Part shown: positions 15,204 through 22,877 of the stretch, one piece after another | How positions within the stretch are numbered: position 1 is the first letter of the stretch | How the letters are laid out: every line of letters begins with the position of its first letter | Origin: Rhizobium sp. L43 | GTDB lineage: Bacteria; Pseudomonadota; Alphaproteobacteria; Rhizobiales; Rhizobiaceae | Assembly (NCBI RefSeq): GCF_002531725.1 | Contig: NZ_NWSQ01000046.1 | Coordinates: forward strand, 1-32,111 | Reading direction: 5' to 3' | Length of the DNA stretch: 32,111 nucleotides | Made by a program: the position numbers and the translations under genes | The notes under the pieces: model-generated | What the model was told of the DNA's origin: nothing | The model's input: the letters and a program-made list of their open reading frames with translations, nothing else | The model's database searches: none

Positions 15204-15793
15204 ACGCGCTCGCATCCGTCGCCTTCGGCATTGTCAGCTCGGTCGGGGCCTGTATCGCCGCCGCATCGGTTGCCTCCCACGTCGTGGCGGATCCCAAATC
15301 TCATGCCTTCCACGATCTTGCAGAGCCCGATCTCTGGACGACGAATCCAGTGAAAGTCGACCATCAGCGGCAGGGTTATGAACGAATTGCGCCTCTCTAT
15401 TCCAGCTATGTCACCGAGGCGCCGGCCATCACAACGGCAAGCATGACGGCCGGGGCGAAGCCGGCGTATACCGGCCCGTCAACCGCACGTCAGGCACCGC
15501 AGCCGAAATTTTCGACCGAGCATCTTGCCTGGTGCGCACAACGTTATCGGTCCTTCGATCCCTCAGCCAACAGCTATCGATCCTTTAGCGGCGAGATCCG
15601 CACCTGCTCTTCGCCGTATCAGCAGACTGTCGCCGAGGCCGACGGGAGCGTCGGCGTGAAAGTGAATGTAGAGGCGGCGACTTGGTGCGCCGCTCGTTAC
15701 CGGTCGTATCGACCGGAAGACAATAGCTATCAGCCATGGGAGGGGCCGCGGCGCACCTGCGCAGCCCCGGTCATCATAGCCACGAATAATTGA
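15200..15793 (+). CDS. BA14K-family protein with two BA14K domains
   Basis: A 197-aa exported or membrane-anchored protein: a hydrophobic N-terminus (residues 1-30) followed by a Pro/Thr/Ala-rich region, then two copies of the BA14K domain at 107-139 and 158-190. Each copy has the hallmark W-C-x3-R-Y-R-S core (WCAQRYRSFDP, WCAARYRSYRP) and a closing R-x-C (IRTCSSP, RRTCAAP). BA14K is a Brucella surface antigen reported to have lectin-like activity (family knowledge). The usual family member has a single domain, so the tandem pair is unusual and could bind glycans bivalently (inference). It is coupled to the 55-aa membrane gene. Confidence 0.9.
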   Translation: MNALASVAFGIVSSVGACIAAASVASHVVADPKSHAFHDLAEPDLWTTNPVKVDHQRQGYERIAPLYSSYVTEAPAITTASMTAGAKPAYTGPSTARQAPQPKFSTEHLAWCAQRYRSFDPSANSYRSFSGEIRTCSSPYQQTVAEADGSVGVKVNVEAATWCAARYRSYRPEDNSYQPWEGPRRTCAAPVIIATNN

Positions 15794-15831
15794 TCGTAGC
15801 CGGTCTTTGCCACCGCGCTGAGTTGCAGTCA

Positions 15832-15841
15832 GACCAAAGTC
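15832..15841. promoter_or_regulatory. Single GAC-N4-GTC palindrome (DosR-box-like), site D
   Basis: GACCAAAGTC, identical to the first half of site A, lies 56 bp upstream of the 104-aa gene. No partner is found at 22-23 bp and no GGAAC element is at the expected distance, so this is the weakest of the four sites. Confidence 0.35.
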
Positions 15842-15896
15842 CGTATTACAAACGCTGCGGTTGTGATATTCCGTTTCGTTGGGTCGGAGAGCAGGG

Positions 15897-16211
15897 ATGG
15901 CGACGACGCTGATAACGGAAATTCAACGGGCGCAGACAAGGCTCCGGTTCTTGAGCCGGGCCGAGCGCGGAGCCCTGATCATTCGCATCCTGCGCGAGCT
16001 GAAGACGCATCGGCAGGGGGTTCTTGGCAATGTGCCGGCCGACCGTTGCGTTTGGATCGACAGGCTTATCGCATCGGTTTCCTCGACGATTTCGGAAATC
16101 GCCAATATGCAGGACATTGAGTTCAATCGTGTCCTGACTGAATTCGAAAAGCTTATGGCGACGCTCCAGGACATCTCGCATGCGGAGAAGTCGCCGAAGA
16201 CGATTCACTGA
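15897..16211 (+). CDS. Hypothetical helical protein, 104 aa
   Basis: Family not recognised. The protein is predicted all-helical, with regular hydrophobic spacing, one Cys (about residue 50), many Arg/Leu, and no signal or membrane segment. ATG 15897 has GGAG at 7 nt; the alternative start at 15879 has none. It lies 103 bp after the BA14K gene with site D between, so it may be a separate transcription unit on the same strand. Confidence 0.65.
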   Translation: MATTLITEIQRAQTRLRFLSRAERGALIIRILRELKTHRQGVLGNVPADRCVWIDRLIASVSSTISEIANMQDIEFNRVLTEFEKLMATLQDISHAEKSPKTIH

Positions 16212-16319
16212 GGAAAGATCGGCCGCGGTCTTATCAGGGGCTGCCGCCTCGGCGTCGTTTGATCCGCGCACCGACTGCCTCAGCGGAAACCGTTCCCGCC
16301 GCAAGCGCGTTCTCCTGCC

Positions 16320-17201
16320 ATGACCGAAACGAAATCCAGCGCTGACCACGACGAGGTGCCTGGGGAAGATGACCCGAGGCCCGGCGCCGACATTGCCTTC
16401 CCTTACGACAGGATGACCGTCGAGCAGTTCCGCAGGCGCTTTCCCCGTGCCCGCTGGAACGACGCCCGCAAGGCCTGGTTCGTCCCCGGCCGGACGGCGT
16501 CCCGCCGCATCGGACGATGGCTTGCCGAGCTGGAGGCCGAAGCCGACGCCCATGCCGATGCGAAGGGACGCGACGCCTTCACCTTCAATCCGATCGATAG
16601 TCCATATCTTGAACTCGGCAAGGCAGGCTTTCGCATCCGCACGCCCTATTCGAAGACCGTCGTCGACGAACTGCACGAGGTGCCATTCTCACGCTGGGAT
16701 GGCGATCTCAGGATTTGGCACGTTCCCTTCCGATCCTATGAGGACCTCAGACGCCGATGGCCTGAAATCGAAGCGGCTGCCCGCAGAAACGAGCCGGAGG
16801 AGAGGCGGCGGCGGGCCGAGGAGCGGAAGGGGAGCGAAGAGGACATCCGCAGCAGGCTCCGCTCTGCGGAACGAAAGCGCCATCGTTACCCGCTTCCAAG
16901 CGACGATCTGCCGCCGATCGGGCGGCCGGTGGCCATCGCCTATGGAATCGTCGTCTTTACTGAAATCTCAGGCGAACTGGTCGATCCGGACGTCGTTGCC
17001 GACTTCTATCCTGATGTGACCGAAGATCACGTCTGGGGACATTGGCGGGTGCCGACGCTCGAAGAACTCGTCCGCACTTGGCCCGCGAAGATGCCTCCGG
17101 CTGAGGACGCCGAGTGGTGGCTGCCGACGATCGAGGAACTGCGGCCGGCCCGTCGGACGGCGAGATCGCGCGAAGCCAGGAGGCACGCCAAGACGTCGTG
17201 A
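16320..17201 (+). CDS. Hypothetical protein with repeated W-x-V-P (HARP-like) elements
   Basis: A 293-aa cytoplasmic, Arg-rich protein. Two related blocks are visible. At 27-56, FPYDRMTVEQFRR continues to KAWFVPG. At 104-136, FRIRTPYSKTVVDEL continues to DLRIWHVPF. In both, an aromatic-Pro-Tyr start, a helix, and a D-x(2-3)-W-x-V-P strand recur, as in the HARP domain of SMARCAL1-type annealing helicases. Further W-x-x-P units occur at 242-245 (WRVP) and 266-269 (WWLP). A highly charged helix (about 150-185) separates the halves. No helicase motif is present. A DNA- or RNA-binding role is a guess from the HARP resemblance; a profile search is needed. It starts 108 bp after the 104-aa gene. Confidence 0.7.
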   Translation: MTETKSSADHDEVPGEDDPRPGADIAFPYDRMTVEQFRRRFPRARWNDARKAWFVPGRTASRRIGRWLAELEAEADAHADAKGRDAFTFNPIDSPYLELGKAGFRIRTPYSKTVVDELHEVPFSRWDGDLRIWHVPFRSYEDLRRRWPEIEAAARRNEPEERRRRAEERKGSEEDIRSRLRSAERKRHRYPLPSDDLPPIGRPVAIAYGIVVFTEISGELVDPDVVADFYPDVTEDHVWGHWRVPTLEELVRTWPAKMPPAEDAEWWLPTIEELRPARRTARSREARRHAKTS

Positions 17202-17254
17202 TCGGGGCACTCTTGCTCAGTGGAACAAGTTGCGCGGCCGGCCATTTGTTGTCC

Positions 17255-18247
17255 ATGAAAACACCGCTGCCGATGTCGCTGCTCGCCCTGGCCATCTCCG
17301 TTGGCGGTGCCGCCGCGCGGGAGCTCCGATCCGAAGCCATCAATGGTGCTTCGATTGCCGCTCTTGGGGCGGAGATGCCTTCATCCACAGATCCAGACCC
17401 CGCGATCGTCCGCCTTCAGGTCCTGCTCGACCGCGCCGGCGCATCTCCCGGCGTGATCGATGGCCTCTCCGGCGAGAACGTCAATAAGGCGGTGGCCGGT
17501 TTCGAGGCTATGAACAAGCTTCCTGTCGATGGCAGGGTGGATCCGGAAGTCGTCTCCCGCCTGGAAGGCAATGCCCCGATCGTCGAGAGCTATGTCGTTT
17601 TGGCAGAGGACGCCAAGGGTCTCGTCGACAGGATCCCTGAAGATTATGGCGAGAAGGCAAAGATGCAGAGCTTGGGATATACCAGCGTTGCCGAAAAACT
17701 ATCGGAGCGCTTCCACATGGGTATCGATCTTGTGAGCGCGCTCAACCCGGCTTCGCAGTTTGCTCCTGGCGATACGGTGTGGGTCGTGAACCCCGGCGTC
17801 CCGAGGGAAGGAAAGGTCAAGAGGATCGAGGCCGACAAGAAGACGGGACAGGTGCTCGCCTATGCCGACAACGGATCGCTGCTTGCGGTCTATCCCGCGA
17901 CGATCGGAAGCGAAGACAATCCGGCGCCGTCGGGAAAACACAAGGTCAAGGGCGTCGCGCGAATGCCGGTCTACCGGTATGACCCCAAGCGCAATTTCAA
18001 GCAGGGAAAGAACAACAAGGTTCTGACGATCCCGAAAGGGCCGAACGGCCCGGTCGGCACGGTCTGGATCGACCTGACCGAACCGACTTATGGAATCCAT
18101 GGGACACCGGAGCCGAAGTTCATCGACAAGGTTGGATCGCACGGTTGCGTGCGGCTGACGAACTGGGATGCCGAAGAACTGGCCGGCATGGTCAAGCCCG
18201 GCGTCCTGGTGGACTTCGTCAACCGAAGTGCGGCCACGCCGAAGTGA
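17255..18247 (+). CDS. L,D-transpeptidase (YkuD/ErfK family) with N-terminal peptidoglycan-binding-like domain
   Basis: A 330-aa periplasmic cell-wall enzyme making 3-3 cross-links in peptidoglycan or attaching proteins to it. Signal peptide residues 1-22. The region from about 50 to 105 (VRLQVLLDRAG, then GRVDPEVVSRL) is a PG_binding_1-like helical domain. The YkuD domain occupies about 195-325, with the catalytic signature SHGCVRLTN (H296, C298). The frame is open up to 17114, but only ATG 17255 gives a signal peptide at the N-terminus. No ribosome site is visible; GGAAC at 17222-17226 with CATT 16 nt later could give a nearly leaderless transcript (weak). The stop lies inside the left arm of a strong terminator. 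Confidence 0.92.
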   Translation: MKTPLPMSLLALAISVGGAAARELRSEAINGASIAALGAEMPSSTDPDPAIVRLQVLLDRAGASPGVIDGLSGENVNKAVAGFEAMNKLPVDGRVDPEVVSRLEGNAPIVESYVVLAEDAKGLVDRIPEDYGEKAKMQSLGYTSVAEKLSERFHMGIDLVSALNPASQFAPGDTVWVVNPGVPREGKVKRIEADKKTGQVLAYADNGSLLAVYPATIGSEDNPAPSGKHKVKGVARMPVYRYDPKRNFKQGKNNKVLTIPKGPNGPVGTVWIDLTEPTYGIHGTPEPKFIDKVGSHGCVRLTNWDAEELAGMVKPGVLVDFVNRSAATPK

Positions 18248-18270
18248 GGGTTCGGCGTGGCCGCTTTATC
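18230..18270. terminator. Strong intrinsic terminator between convergent genes
   Basis: GCGGCCACGCCGAA (18230-18243) pairs perfectly with TTCGGCGTGGCCGC (18251-18264): a 14-bp stem with a 7-nt loop, followed by TTTATC. It starts inside the last codons of the L,D-transpeptidase gene and ends 10 bp before the phhA stop, so it probably serves the + strand mainly. Confidence 0.85.
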
Positions 18271-18279
18271 ACCAGCGGT

Positions 18280-19071
18280 TCACGACGCTTTGGCCTCGAA
18301 AGCGGGGGCGAAATCACCGAGCGATTTCGCCTTGAGGATCGTGCCTTCGATATCCTGTTCCACGATCGCTTCGAGATCGGCGAAGCTGTCGATGACGTAA
18401 TAGATCGGCTGGAGGATATCGATGCGATAGGGGGTTCTCAGCACGCTCAGCAGATCGAACGGCCGGAACTCGCACGCCTTGCCCTCCATCGCCGCCTTGG
18501 CCTCACTGGGTGACGAGACGATGCCGGCGCCGAAGCAGCGGCGGCCTTGCGGTGTGTTGATCAGGCCGAATTCGACGGTGAACCAGAATATCCGGAACAG
18601 GTGCCAGGAATAGCCCTTGCCGAGGCGGACGGCGGATTCGCCGAAATGCCTGACGAAATTGGCATAGCTCTGGTTGGTGAGCATGGGGCAGTGACCGAAG
18701 ACCTCGTGGAACAGATCCGGCTCTTCGATATAGTCGATATGCTCGCGGCGGCGCAGGAAGGTGGCGAGCGGGAATTTGCCTTGCGACAGAAGTTCATAAA
18801 AGCGCGAGGGCGGAATGAGCGCCGGCACGCCTGAGACGCCGAAGCCGGTGGTCTCGTTCAGGCGTCTGTTCACATCGATCAGCTGAGGCACCTTGTCCGG
18901 CCTGAGTCCCAGCATGTCGACGCCGTCGAGATATTCGCGGCAGGCCGTATCGGCCAGGATCATCATCTGACGCCGGTAGAGTTCGCCCCAGATCGCGTCT
19001 TCATCAGGGGTGTAGTCGTAGAGACCGTCCGGTCCGGGCAGTTTGGCGGTGTAGCTGCTTTCCTTGGTCAT
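18280..19071 (-). CDS. phhA: Phenylalanine 4-monooxygenase
   Basis: A 263-aa pterin-dependent non-haem iron enzyme converting phenylalanine to tyrosine in the cytoplasm. It has the bacterial single-domain length (about 260-300 aa) with no regulatory ACT domain. The iron ligands are H122 and H127 (FHEVFGHCP) and E167 (WFTVEFGL); the pterin-binding VSGVPALIPP region precedes them. ATG 19071 has GGGAGG at 8 nt. It is divergent from an Lrp/AsnC regulator gene 123 bp away, the usual arrangement for regulation by that protein. No pterin-carbinolamine dehydratase (phhB) gene is in the window. Its product feeds the tyrosine degradation genes 1.2 kb away. Confidence 0.97.
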   Translation of the reverse strand: MTKESSYTAKLPGPDGLYDYTPDEDAIWGELYRRQMMILADTACREYLDGVDMLGLRPDKVPQLIDVNRRLNETTGFGVSGVPALIPPSRFYELLSQGKFPLATFLRRREHIDYIEEPDLFHEVFGHCPMLTNQSYANFVRHFGESAVRLGKGYSWHLFRIFWFTVEFGLINTPQGRRCFGAGIVSSPSEAKAAMEGKACEFRPFDLLSVLRTPYRIDILQPIYYVIDSFADLEAIVEQDIEGTILKAKSLGDFAPAFEAKAS

Positions 19072-19194
19072 TTGCTGATCCTCCCAGGCACGGCGCTATT
19101 CCTGCCATTATGATCCAGGTTTGGAGGATTTTCTTTTCTTTCGTGCTGGCTATCGCCATACTGTTGGCAAGCCTTCCCGAAAGTGACGTCAAAA

Positions 19195-19656
19195 ATGAAA
19201 GAACCTGGGAACTTCCGCCGCACCCTTCTGAAGCTCGTCCAGGCCGACGGCAGTCTGTCGCTGGCGGATCTGGCGGAAAAGGCCGGCATGTCGCAGAGTT
19301 CGGCCTGGCGCAAGATCCAGGAACTGGAAGCCGACGGCGTTATCCGCAAGCGGGTAACGCTGCTCGATCCGGGAAAACTCGATCTCAAGCTCTGCGTGAT
19401 CGCCCATGTGACGCTGGAGGATCACCATGAAGAGGCGGTCGCGTCTTTCGCGTCCGTTGTGCTGGCTCAGCCGGAGATCATGGAGTGTTACGCCCTGTCG
19501 GGCGCCTTCGATTACATGCTGAAAATCAGGGTGAGGGACGTGGAAAGCTACGAAGTCTTCATGACCCGCTACCTCATGCGCAATCCGCATGTGCGCACTG
19601 TTGTCTCGAGCTTCGTGCTGCGCGAGCTGAAATTCTCGACCGAACTGCCGCTCTGA
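19195..19656 (+). CDS. Lrp/AsnC-family regulator, probably of phhA
   Basis: A 153-aa transcription regulator with an N-terminal winged helix (SLADLAEKAGMSQSSAWRKI, about 24-43) and a C-terminal RAM/ACT-like effector domain (about 65-150; ECYALSGAFDYMLKIRV is the typical strand). These proteins form octamers that bind amino acids. The frame is open to a GTG at 19183; ATG 19195 is preferred. Divergence from phhA suggests it controls phhA in response to phenylalanine or tyrosine (inference). It is clearly a distant paralogue of the second Lrp-type protein encoded 28 bp downstream on the other strand. Confidence 0.92.
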   Translation: MKEPGNFRRTLLKLVQADGSLSLADLAEKAGMSQSSAWRKIQELEADGVIRKRVTLLDPGKLDLKLCVIAHVTLEDHHEEAVASFASVVLAQPEIMECYALSGAFDYMLKIRVRDVESYEVFMTRYLMRNPHVRTVVSSFVLRELKFSTELPL

Positions 19657-19661
19657 CGCTT

Positions 19662-19679
19662 GCCGCCAAACGAGGCGGC
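19662..19679. terminator. Short hairpin between the two convergent Lrp-type genes
   Basis: GCCGCC (19662-19667) and GGCGGC (19674-19679) form a 6-bp GC stem with a 6-nt loop in the 27-bp gap between two convergent genes. No T-run follows; a weak terminator at best. Confidence 0.35.
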
Positions 19680-19683
19680 GGGA

Positions 19684-20184
19684 TCACCGCGTGCTGTCGC
19701 CATGCCAGCTGCCCGGCATATGCACCGGAAAGCCTTCGAATGTCTTCAGCGTGTCGAGCACGATCGACGTCTTCACATGCTGCACCGACTCGTGCGGCAA
19801 CAGAACGTCGTTGACGAATTTCGAGAGATCGGCGAGCCCACGGGTCGCCACCTTCAGGTGATAATCCATTTCACCGGTGAGCGCATAGGCTTCGAGAACT
19901 TCCGGCAGTCCGTTGATCAACTGCGAAAACCGGCGGGCATTGTCCCGGTTGTGGGTGGCAAGCGTCACCGAAATGACCACCAGCATATCGAGGCCCAGCT
20001 TCTGCTGATCGAGATAGGCGCGGTAGCTGCGAATATATCCCTCGGCCTCCAATCTCGTCCGCCGGCGCGAGCATTGCGACGGTGAAAGCGCGATCCGCTC
20101 GCCCAGCTCATTGTTCGTCAACCGCCCATCTTTTTGAAGCTCCTGGAGCAGGCGCAAATCCAATTTATCGAGCTGTTCATCCAT
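19684..20184 (-). CDS. Lrp/AsnC-family regulator divergent from hppD
   Basis: A 166-aa regulator with the standard Lrp layout: a winged-helix domain (DKLDLRLLQELQKDGRLTN onward, with recognition helix SPSQCSRRRTRLE) and a RAM domain (LEAYALTGEMDYHLKVATRG). ATG 20184 gives the usual start one residue before the DxLDxxLL helix; the frame also opens at 20199. Divergent placement from hppD and the TGCAA/TTGCA palindromes in the 129-bp gap indicate that it regulates the tyrosine/homogentisate genes and itself (inference). Confidence 0.93.
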   Translation of the reverse strand: MDEQLDKLDLRLLQELQKDGRLTNNELGERIALSPSQCSRRRTRLEAEGYIRSYRAYLDQQKLGLDMLVVISVTLATHNRDNARRFSQLINGLPEVLEAYALTGEMDYHLKVATRGLADLSKFVNDVLLPHESVQHVKTSIVLDTLKTFEGFPVHMPGSWHGDSTR

Positions 20185-20244
20185 TGCGCAAAATCTCAAA
20201 AATACTCACGAACCGTGCATAATATCTTCCTGTAGCATGAAGAA

Positions 20245-20259
20245 TGCAAGAACTTTGCA
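20245..20259. promoter_or_regulatory. Candidate Lrp-type operator in the hppD promoter region
   Basis: TGCAA-N5-TTGCA is a perfect 15-bp palindrome (20245-20259) midway between the divergent regulator and hppD. Related half-sites lie at 20184-20191 (TTGCGCAA) and 20278-20282 (TTGCA). Several phased palindromes are what octameric Lrp/AsnC proteins bind. Confidence 0.5.
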
Positions 20260-20313
20260 CGCGTTTTGGGCCACACTTTGCATCAATCAAGGTTCAATCC
20301 CCAGGAGGAGTAA

Positions 20314-21423
20314 ATGGGCCCTTTTCCGCATGATGCGCCGCCTTCGGAAATCACCGCCGACAACCCGGCCGGCACCGACGGTTTTGAATTCGTCGAATTC
20401 GCCCATCCCGAGCCGGAGAAGCTCCGCGAGCTCTTCACACGCATGGGCTACGTCGCGGTCGCCAGGCACAAGACGAAAGACATCACCGTCTGGCGCCAGG
20501 GCGATATCAACTATGTCCTCAACGCCGAACCCGGCAGCCATGCGGCGCGTTTCGTCGCAGAACATGGCCCCTGCGCCCCGTCGATGGCTTGGCGCGTCGT
20601 CGACGCCCGGCACGCCTTCGATCACGCGGTGTCGAAAGGTGGCATTCCCTATGATGGCGACGACAAGATGCTCGACGTGCCGGCGATTGTCGGCATCGGC
20701 GGTTCGCTGCTTTATTTCGTCGAGACCTATGGCGCGAAGGGATCGGCTTACGATGCCGAGTTCGATTGGCTCGGCGAGCGCAACCCGCATCCTCAGGGGA
20801 TCGGTTTCTATTACCTCGACCATCTCACCCACAATGTCTTCCGCGGCAACATGGACAAGTGGTGGGATTTTTACCGCAACCTGTTCAATTTCAAGCAGAT
20901 CCACTTCTTCGATATTGATGGCCGCATCACCGGCCTGGTCAGCCGCGCCATCACCTCACCCTGCGGCAAGATCCGCATTCCGCTGAATGAATCGAAGGAC
21001 GATACCAGCCAGATCGAGGAATATCTGAAGAAGTATCGGGGCGAGGGCATCCAGCACATCGCCGTTGGAACGGAGGACATCTACGACGCCACCGACCGGC
21101 TTGCCGACAATGGCCTGCACTTCATGCCGGGGCCGCCGGGGACCTATTACGACATGTCCTATGAACGGGTGAGCGGCCATAGCGAACCGATCGACCGCAT
21201 GAAGAAGCACGGCATCCTCATCGACGGCGAAGGCGTGGTGAATGGCGGCATGACGAAAATTCTGCTGCAGATTTTCTCCAAAACCGTCATCGGTCCGATC
21301 TTCTTCGAATTCATCCAGCGCAAGGGCGACGAGGGTTTCGGCGAAGGCAACTTCCGTGCTCTGTTCGAGTCGATCGAGGCCGATCAGATCAAGCGTGGTG
21401 TCATCGGCACGGCAGCGGAGTAA
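20314..21423 (+). CDS. hppD: 4-hydroxyphenylpyruvate dioxygenase
   Basis: A 369-aa non-haem iron dioxygenase converting 4-hydroxyphenylpyruvate to homogentisate. It consists of two vicinal-oxygen-chelate domains. The iron ligands are H170 (YYLDHLTHN), H248 (GIQHIAVGT) and E332 (FFEFIQRKG). The C-terminal EGNFRALFESIE helix that closes the active site is present. The ribosome site GGAGGAG lies 3-9 nt before ATG 20314. It heads the hppD-hmgA-fahA-maiA operon and faces an Lrp-type regulator gene. Confidence 0.97.
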   Translation: MGPFPHDAPPSEITADNPAGTDGFEFVEFAHPEPEKLRELFTRMGYVAVARHKTKDITVWRQGDINYVLNAEPGSHAARFVAEHGPCAPSMAWRVVDARHAFDHAVSKGGIPYDGDDKMLDVPAIVGIGGSLLYFVETYGAKGSAYDAEFDWLGERNPHPQGIGFYYLDHLTHNVFRGNMDKWWDFYRNLFNFKQIHFFDIDGRITGLVSRAITSPCGKIRIPLNESKDDTSQIEEYLKKYRGEGIQHIAVGTEDIYDATDRLADNGLHFMPGPPGTYYDMSYERVSGHSEPIDRMKKHGILIDGEGVVNGGMTKILLQIFSKTVIGPIFFEFIQRKGDEGFGEGNFRALFESIEADQIKRGVIGTAAE

Positions 21424-21464
21424 ACTCCGGAGCGCTCTGGAGTTCTCGGGGAGAGGAGTTGAGC

Positions 21465-22826
21465 ATGGACCAGACATCGATCCAGACGTCGGACGGTGAA
21501 GCCGCGACGGCAAACACGCTGAAATATATGCCGGGCTTCGGCAACGACTTCGAAACCGAGTCGCTGCCTGGCGCCTTGCCGCAGGGCCAGAACAGCCCGC
21601 AGAAATGCAATTACGGTCTCTATGCCGAGCAGCTTTCCGGCTCGCCCTTCACCGCGCCGCGCGGCACGAATGAACGGTCCTGGCTGTATCGCATTCGCCC
21701 GAGCGTGCGCCACACAAGCCGCTTCTCCAACGCCTCCTATCCGCTCTGGAAAACCGCGCCTTGCCTGGACGAGCATTCGCTGCCGCTCGGCCAGCTTCGC
21801 TGGGACCCCATCCCTGCACCCGCGGAGAGACTGACCTTTCTCGAGGGAGTGCGGACCATCACGACGGCAGGCGATGCCACCACCCAGGTAGGCATGTCGG
21901 CCCATGCCTACCTCTTCAACGAAGACATGGTCGACGACTACTTCTTCAATGCCGATGGTGAACTGCTGATCGTGCCGCAGCTCGGCGCCATCAGAGTGTT
22001 CACCGAAATGGGCATCATGGATGTCGAGCCGCTGGAAATATGCCTCATCCCGCGCGGCATGATGTTCAAGATTTTGCGGGGCGGCGAGCAGACGGTCTGG
22101 CGCGGCTATATCTGTGAGAATTACGGCGCCAAATTCACCCTGCCGGACCGCGGCCCGATCGGCGCCAACTGCTTGGCAAACCCGCGTGATTTCAAGACGC
22201 CCGTCGCCGCTTTCGAGGACAAGGAAAAGCCTTGCCGCGTGCATGTGAAGTGGTGTGGAAAATTCTATGTCACCGAGATCGGCCACTCGCCCCTCGACGT
22301 CGTCGCCTGGCACGGCAATTACGCGCCTTACAAATACGACTTGCGGACGTTTTCGCCTGTGGGCGCCATTAGCTTCGACCATCCCGATCCGTCGATCTTC
22401 TCGGTGCTGACCGCGCCGACCGAAGATGCCGGTACGGCCAATGTCGACTTCGTAATCTTTCCGCCGCGCTGGCTGGTCGCCGAGCACACCTTCCGTCCGC
22501 CCTGGTACCACCGCAATATCATGAGCGAATTCATGGGCCTGATCCATGGCCAGTACGACGCCAAGGAGGAGGGCTTCGTGCCGGGCGGCATGAGCCTGCA
22601 CAATATGATGCTTCCCCACGGGCCGGACGCGCTGGCCTTCGAAAAGGCATCCAATGCCGAGCTCAAACCGGTGAAGCTCGATCATACCATGGCCTTCATG
22701 TTCGAGACCCGGTACCCGCAGCAGCTGACAAAATACGCGGCCGAACTCGAAACGCTGCAGGAGGATTACCTCGAATGCTGGGACGGCCTGGAACGCAAGT
22801 TCGACGGAACCCCCGGCATCAAGTGA
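21465..22826 (+). CDS. hmgA: Homogentisate 1,2-dioxygenase
   Basis: A 453-aa cupin-fold iron dioxygenase opening the ring of homogentisate to maleylacetoacetate. The N-terminal YMPGFGNDFETE stretch is diagnostic. The iron ligands are H349 and E355 (WYHRNIMSEFMG) and H385 (NMMLPHGPD), matching H335/E341/H371 of the human enzyme. A TTG at 21459 is also in frame, but ATG 21465 has GAGAGGAG 6 nt upstream. It lies 41 bp after hppD. Confidence 0.97.
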   Translation: MDQTSIQTSDGEAATANTLKYMPGFGNDFETESLPGALPQGQNSPQKCNYGLYAEQLSGSPFTAPRGTNERSWLYRIRPSVRHTSRFSNASYPLWKTAPCLDEHSLPLGQLRWDPIPAPAERLTFLEGVRTITTAGDATTQVGMSAHAYLFNEDMVDDYFFNADGELLIVPQLGAIRVFTEMGIMDVEPLEICLIPRGMMFKILRGGEQTVWRGYICENYGAKFTLPDRGPIGANCLANPRDFKTPVAAFEDKEKPCRVHVKWCGKFYVTEIGHSPLDVVAWHGNYAPYKYDLRTFSPVGAISFDHPDPSIFSVLTAPTEDAGTANVDFVIFPPRWLVAEHTFRPPWYHRNIMSEFMGLIHGQYDAKEEGFVPGGMSLHNMMLPHGPDALAFEKASNAELKPVKLDHTMAFMFETRYPQQLTKYAAELETLQEDYLECWDGLERKFDGTPGIK

Positions 22827-22877
22827 CGTATCAGTAATGCATCAAGCGAAGACATCCTCCGGCACGGGAATTCGGAC

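Noticed and set aside
15846..16676. 276-aa open frame on the minus strand
   Set aside because: Crosses the ends of two better-supported + strand genes and shows no domain or ribosome site.
17222..17246. EcfG promoter for the L,D-transpeptidase gene
   Set aside because: GGAAC is present but the -10 is CATT, and the transcript would be practically leaderless; too weak to list as a feature.
21384..22685. 433-aa open frame on the minus strand
   Set aside because: Antisense of hmgA.
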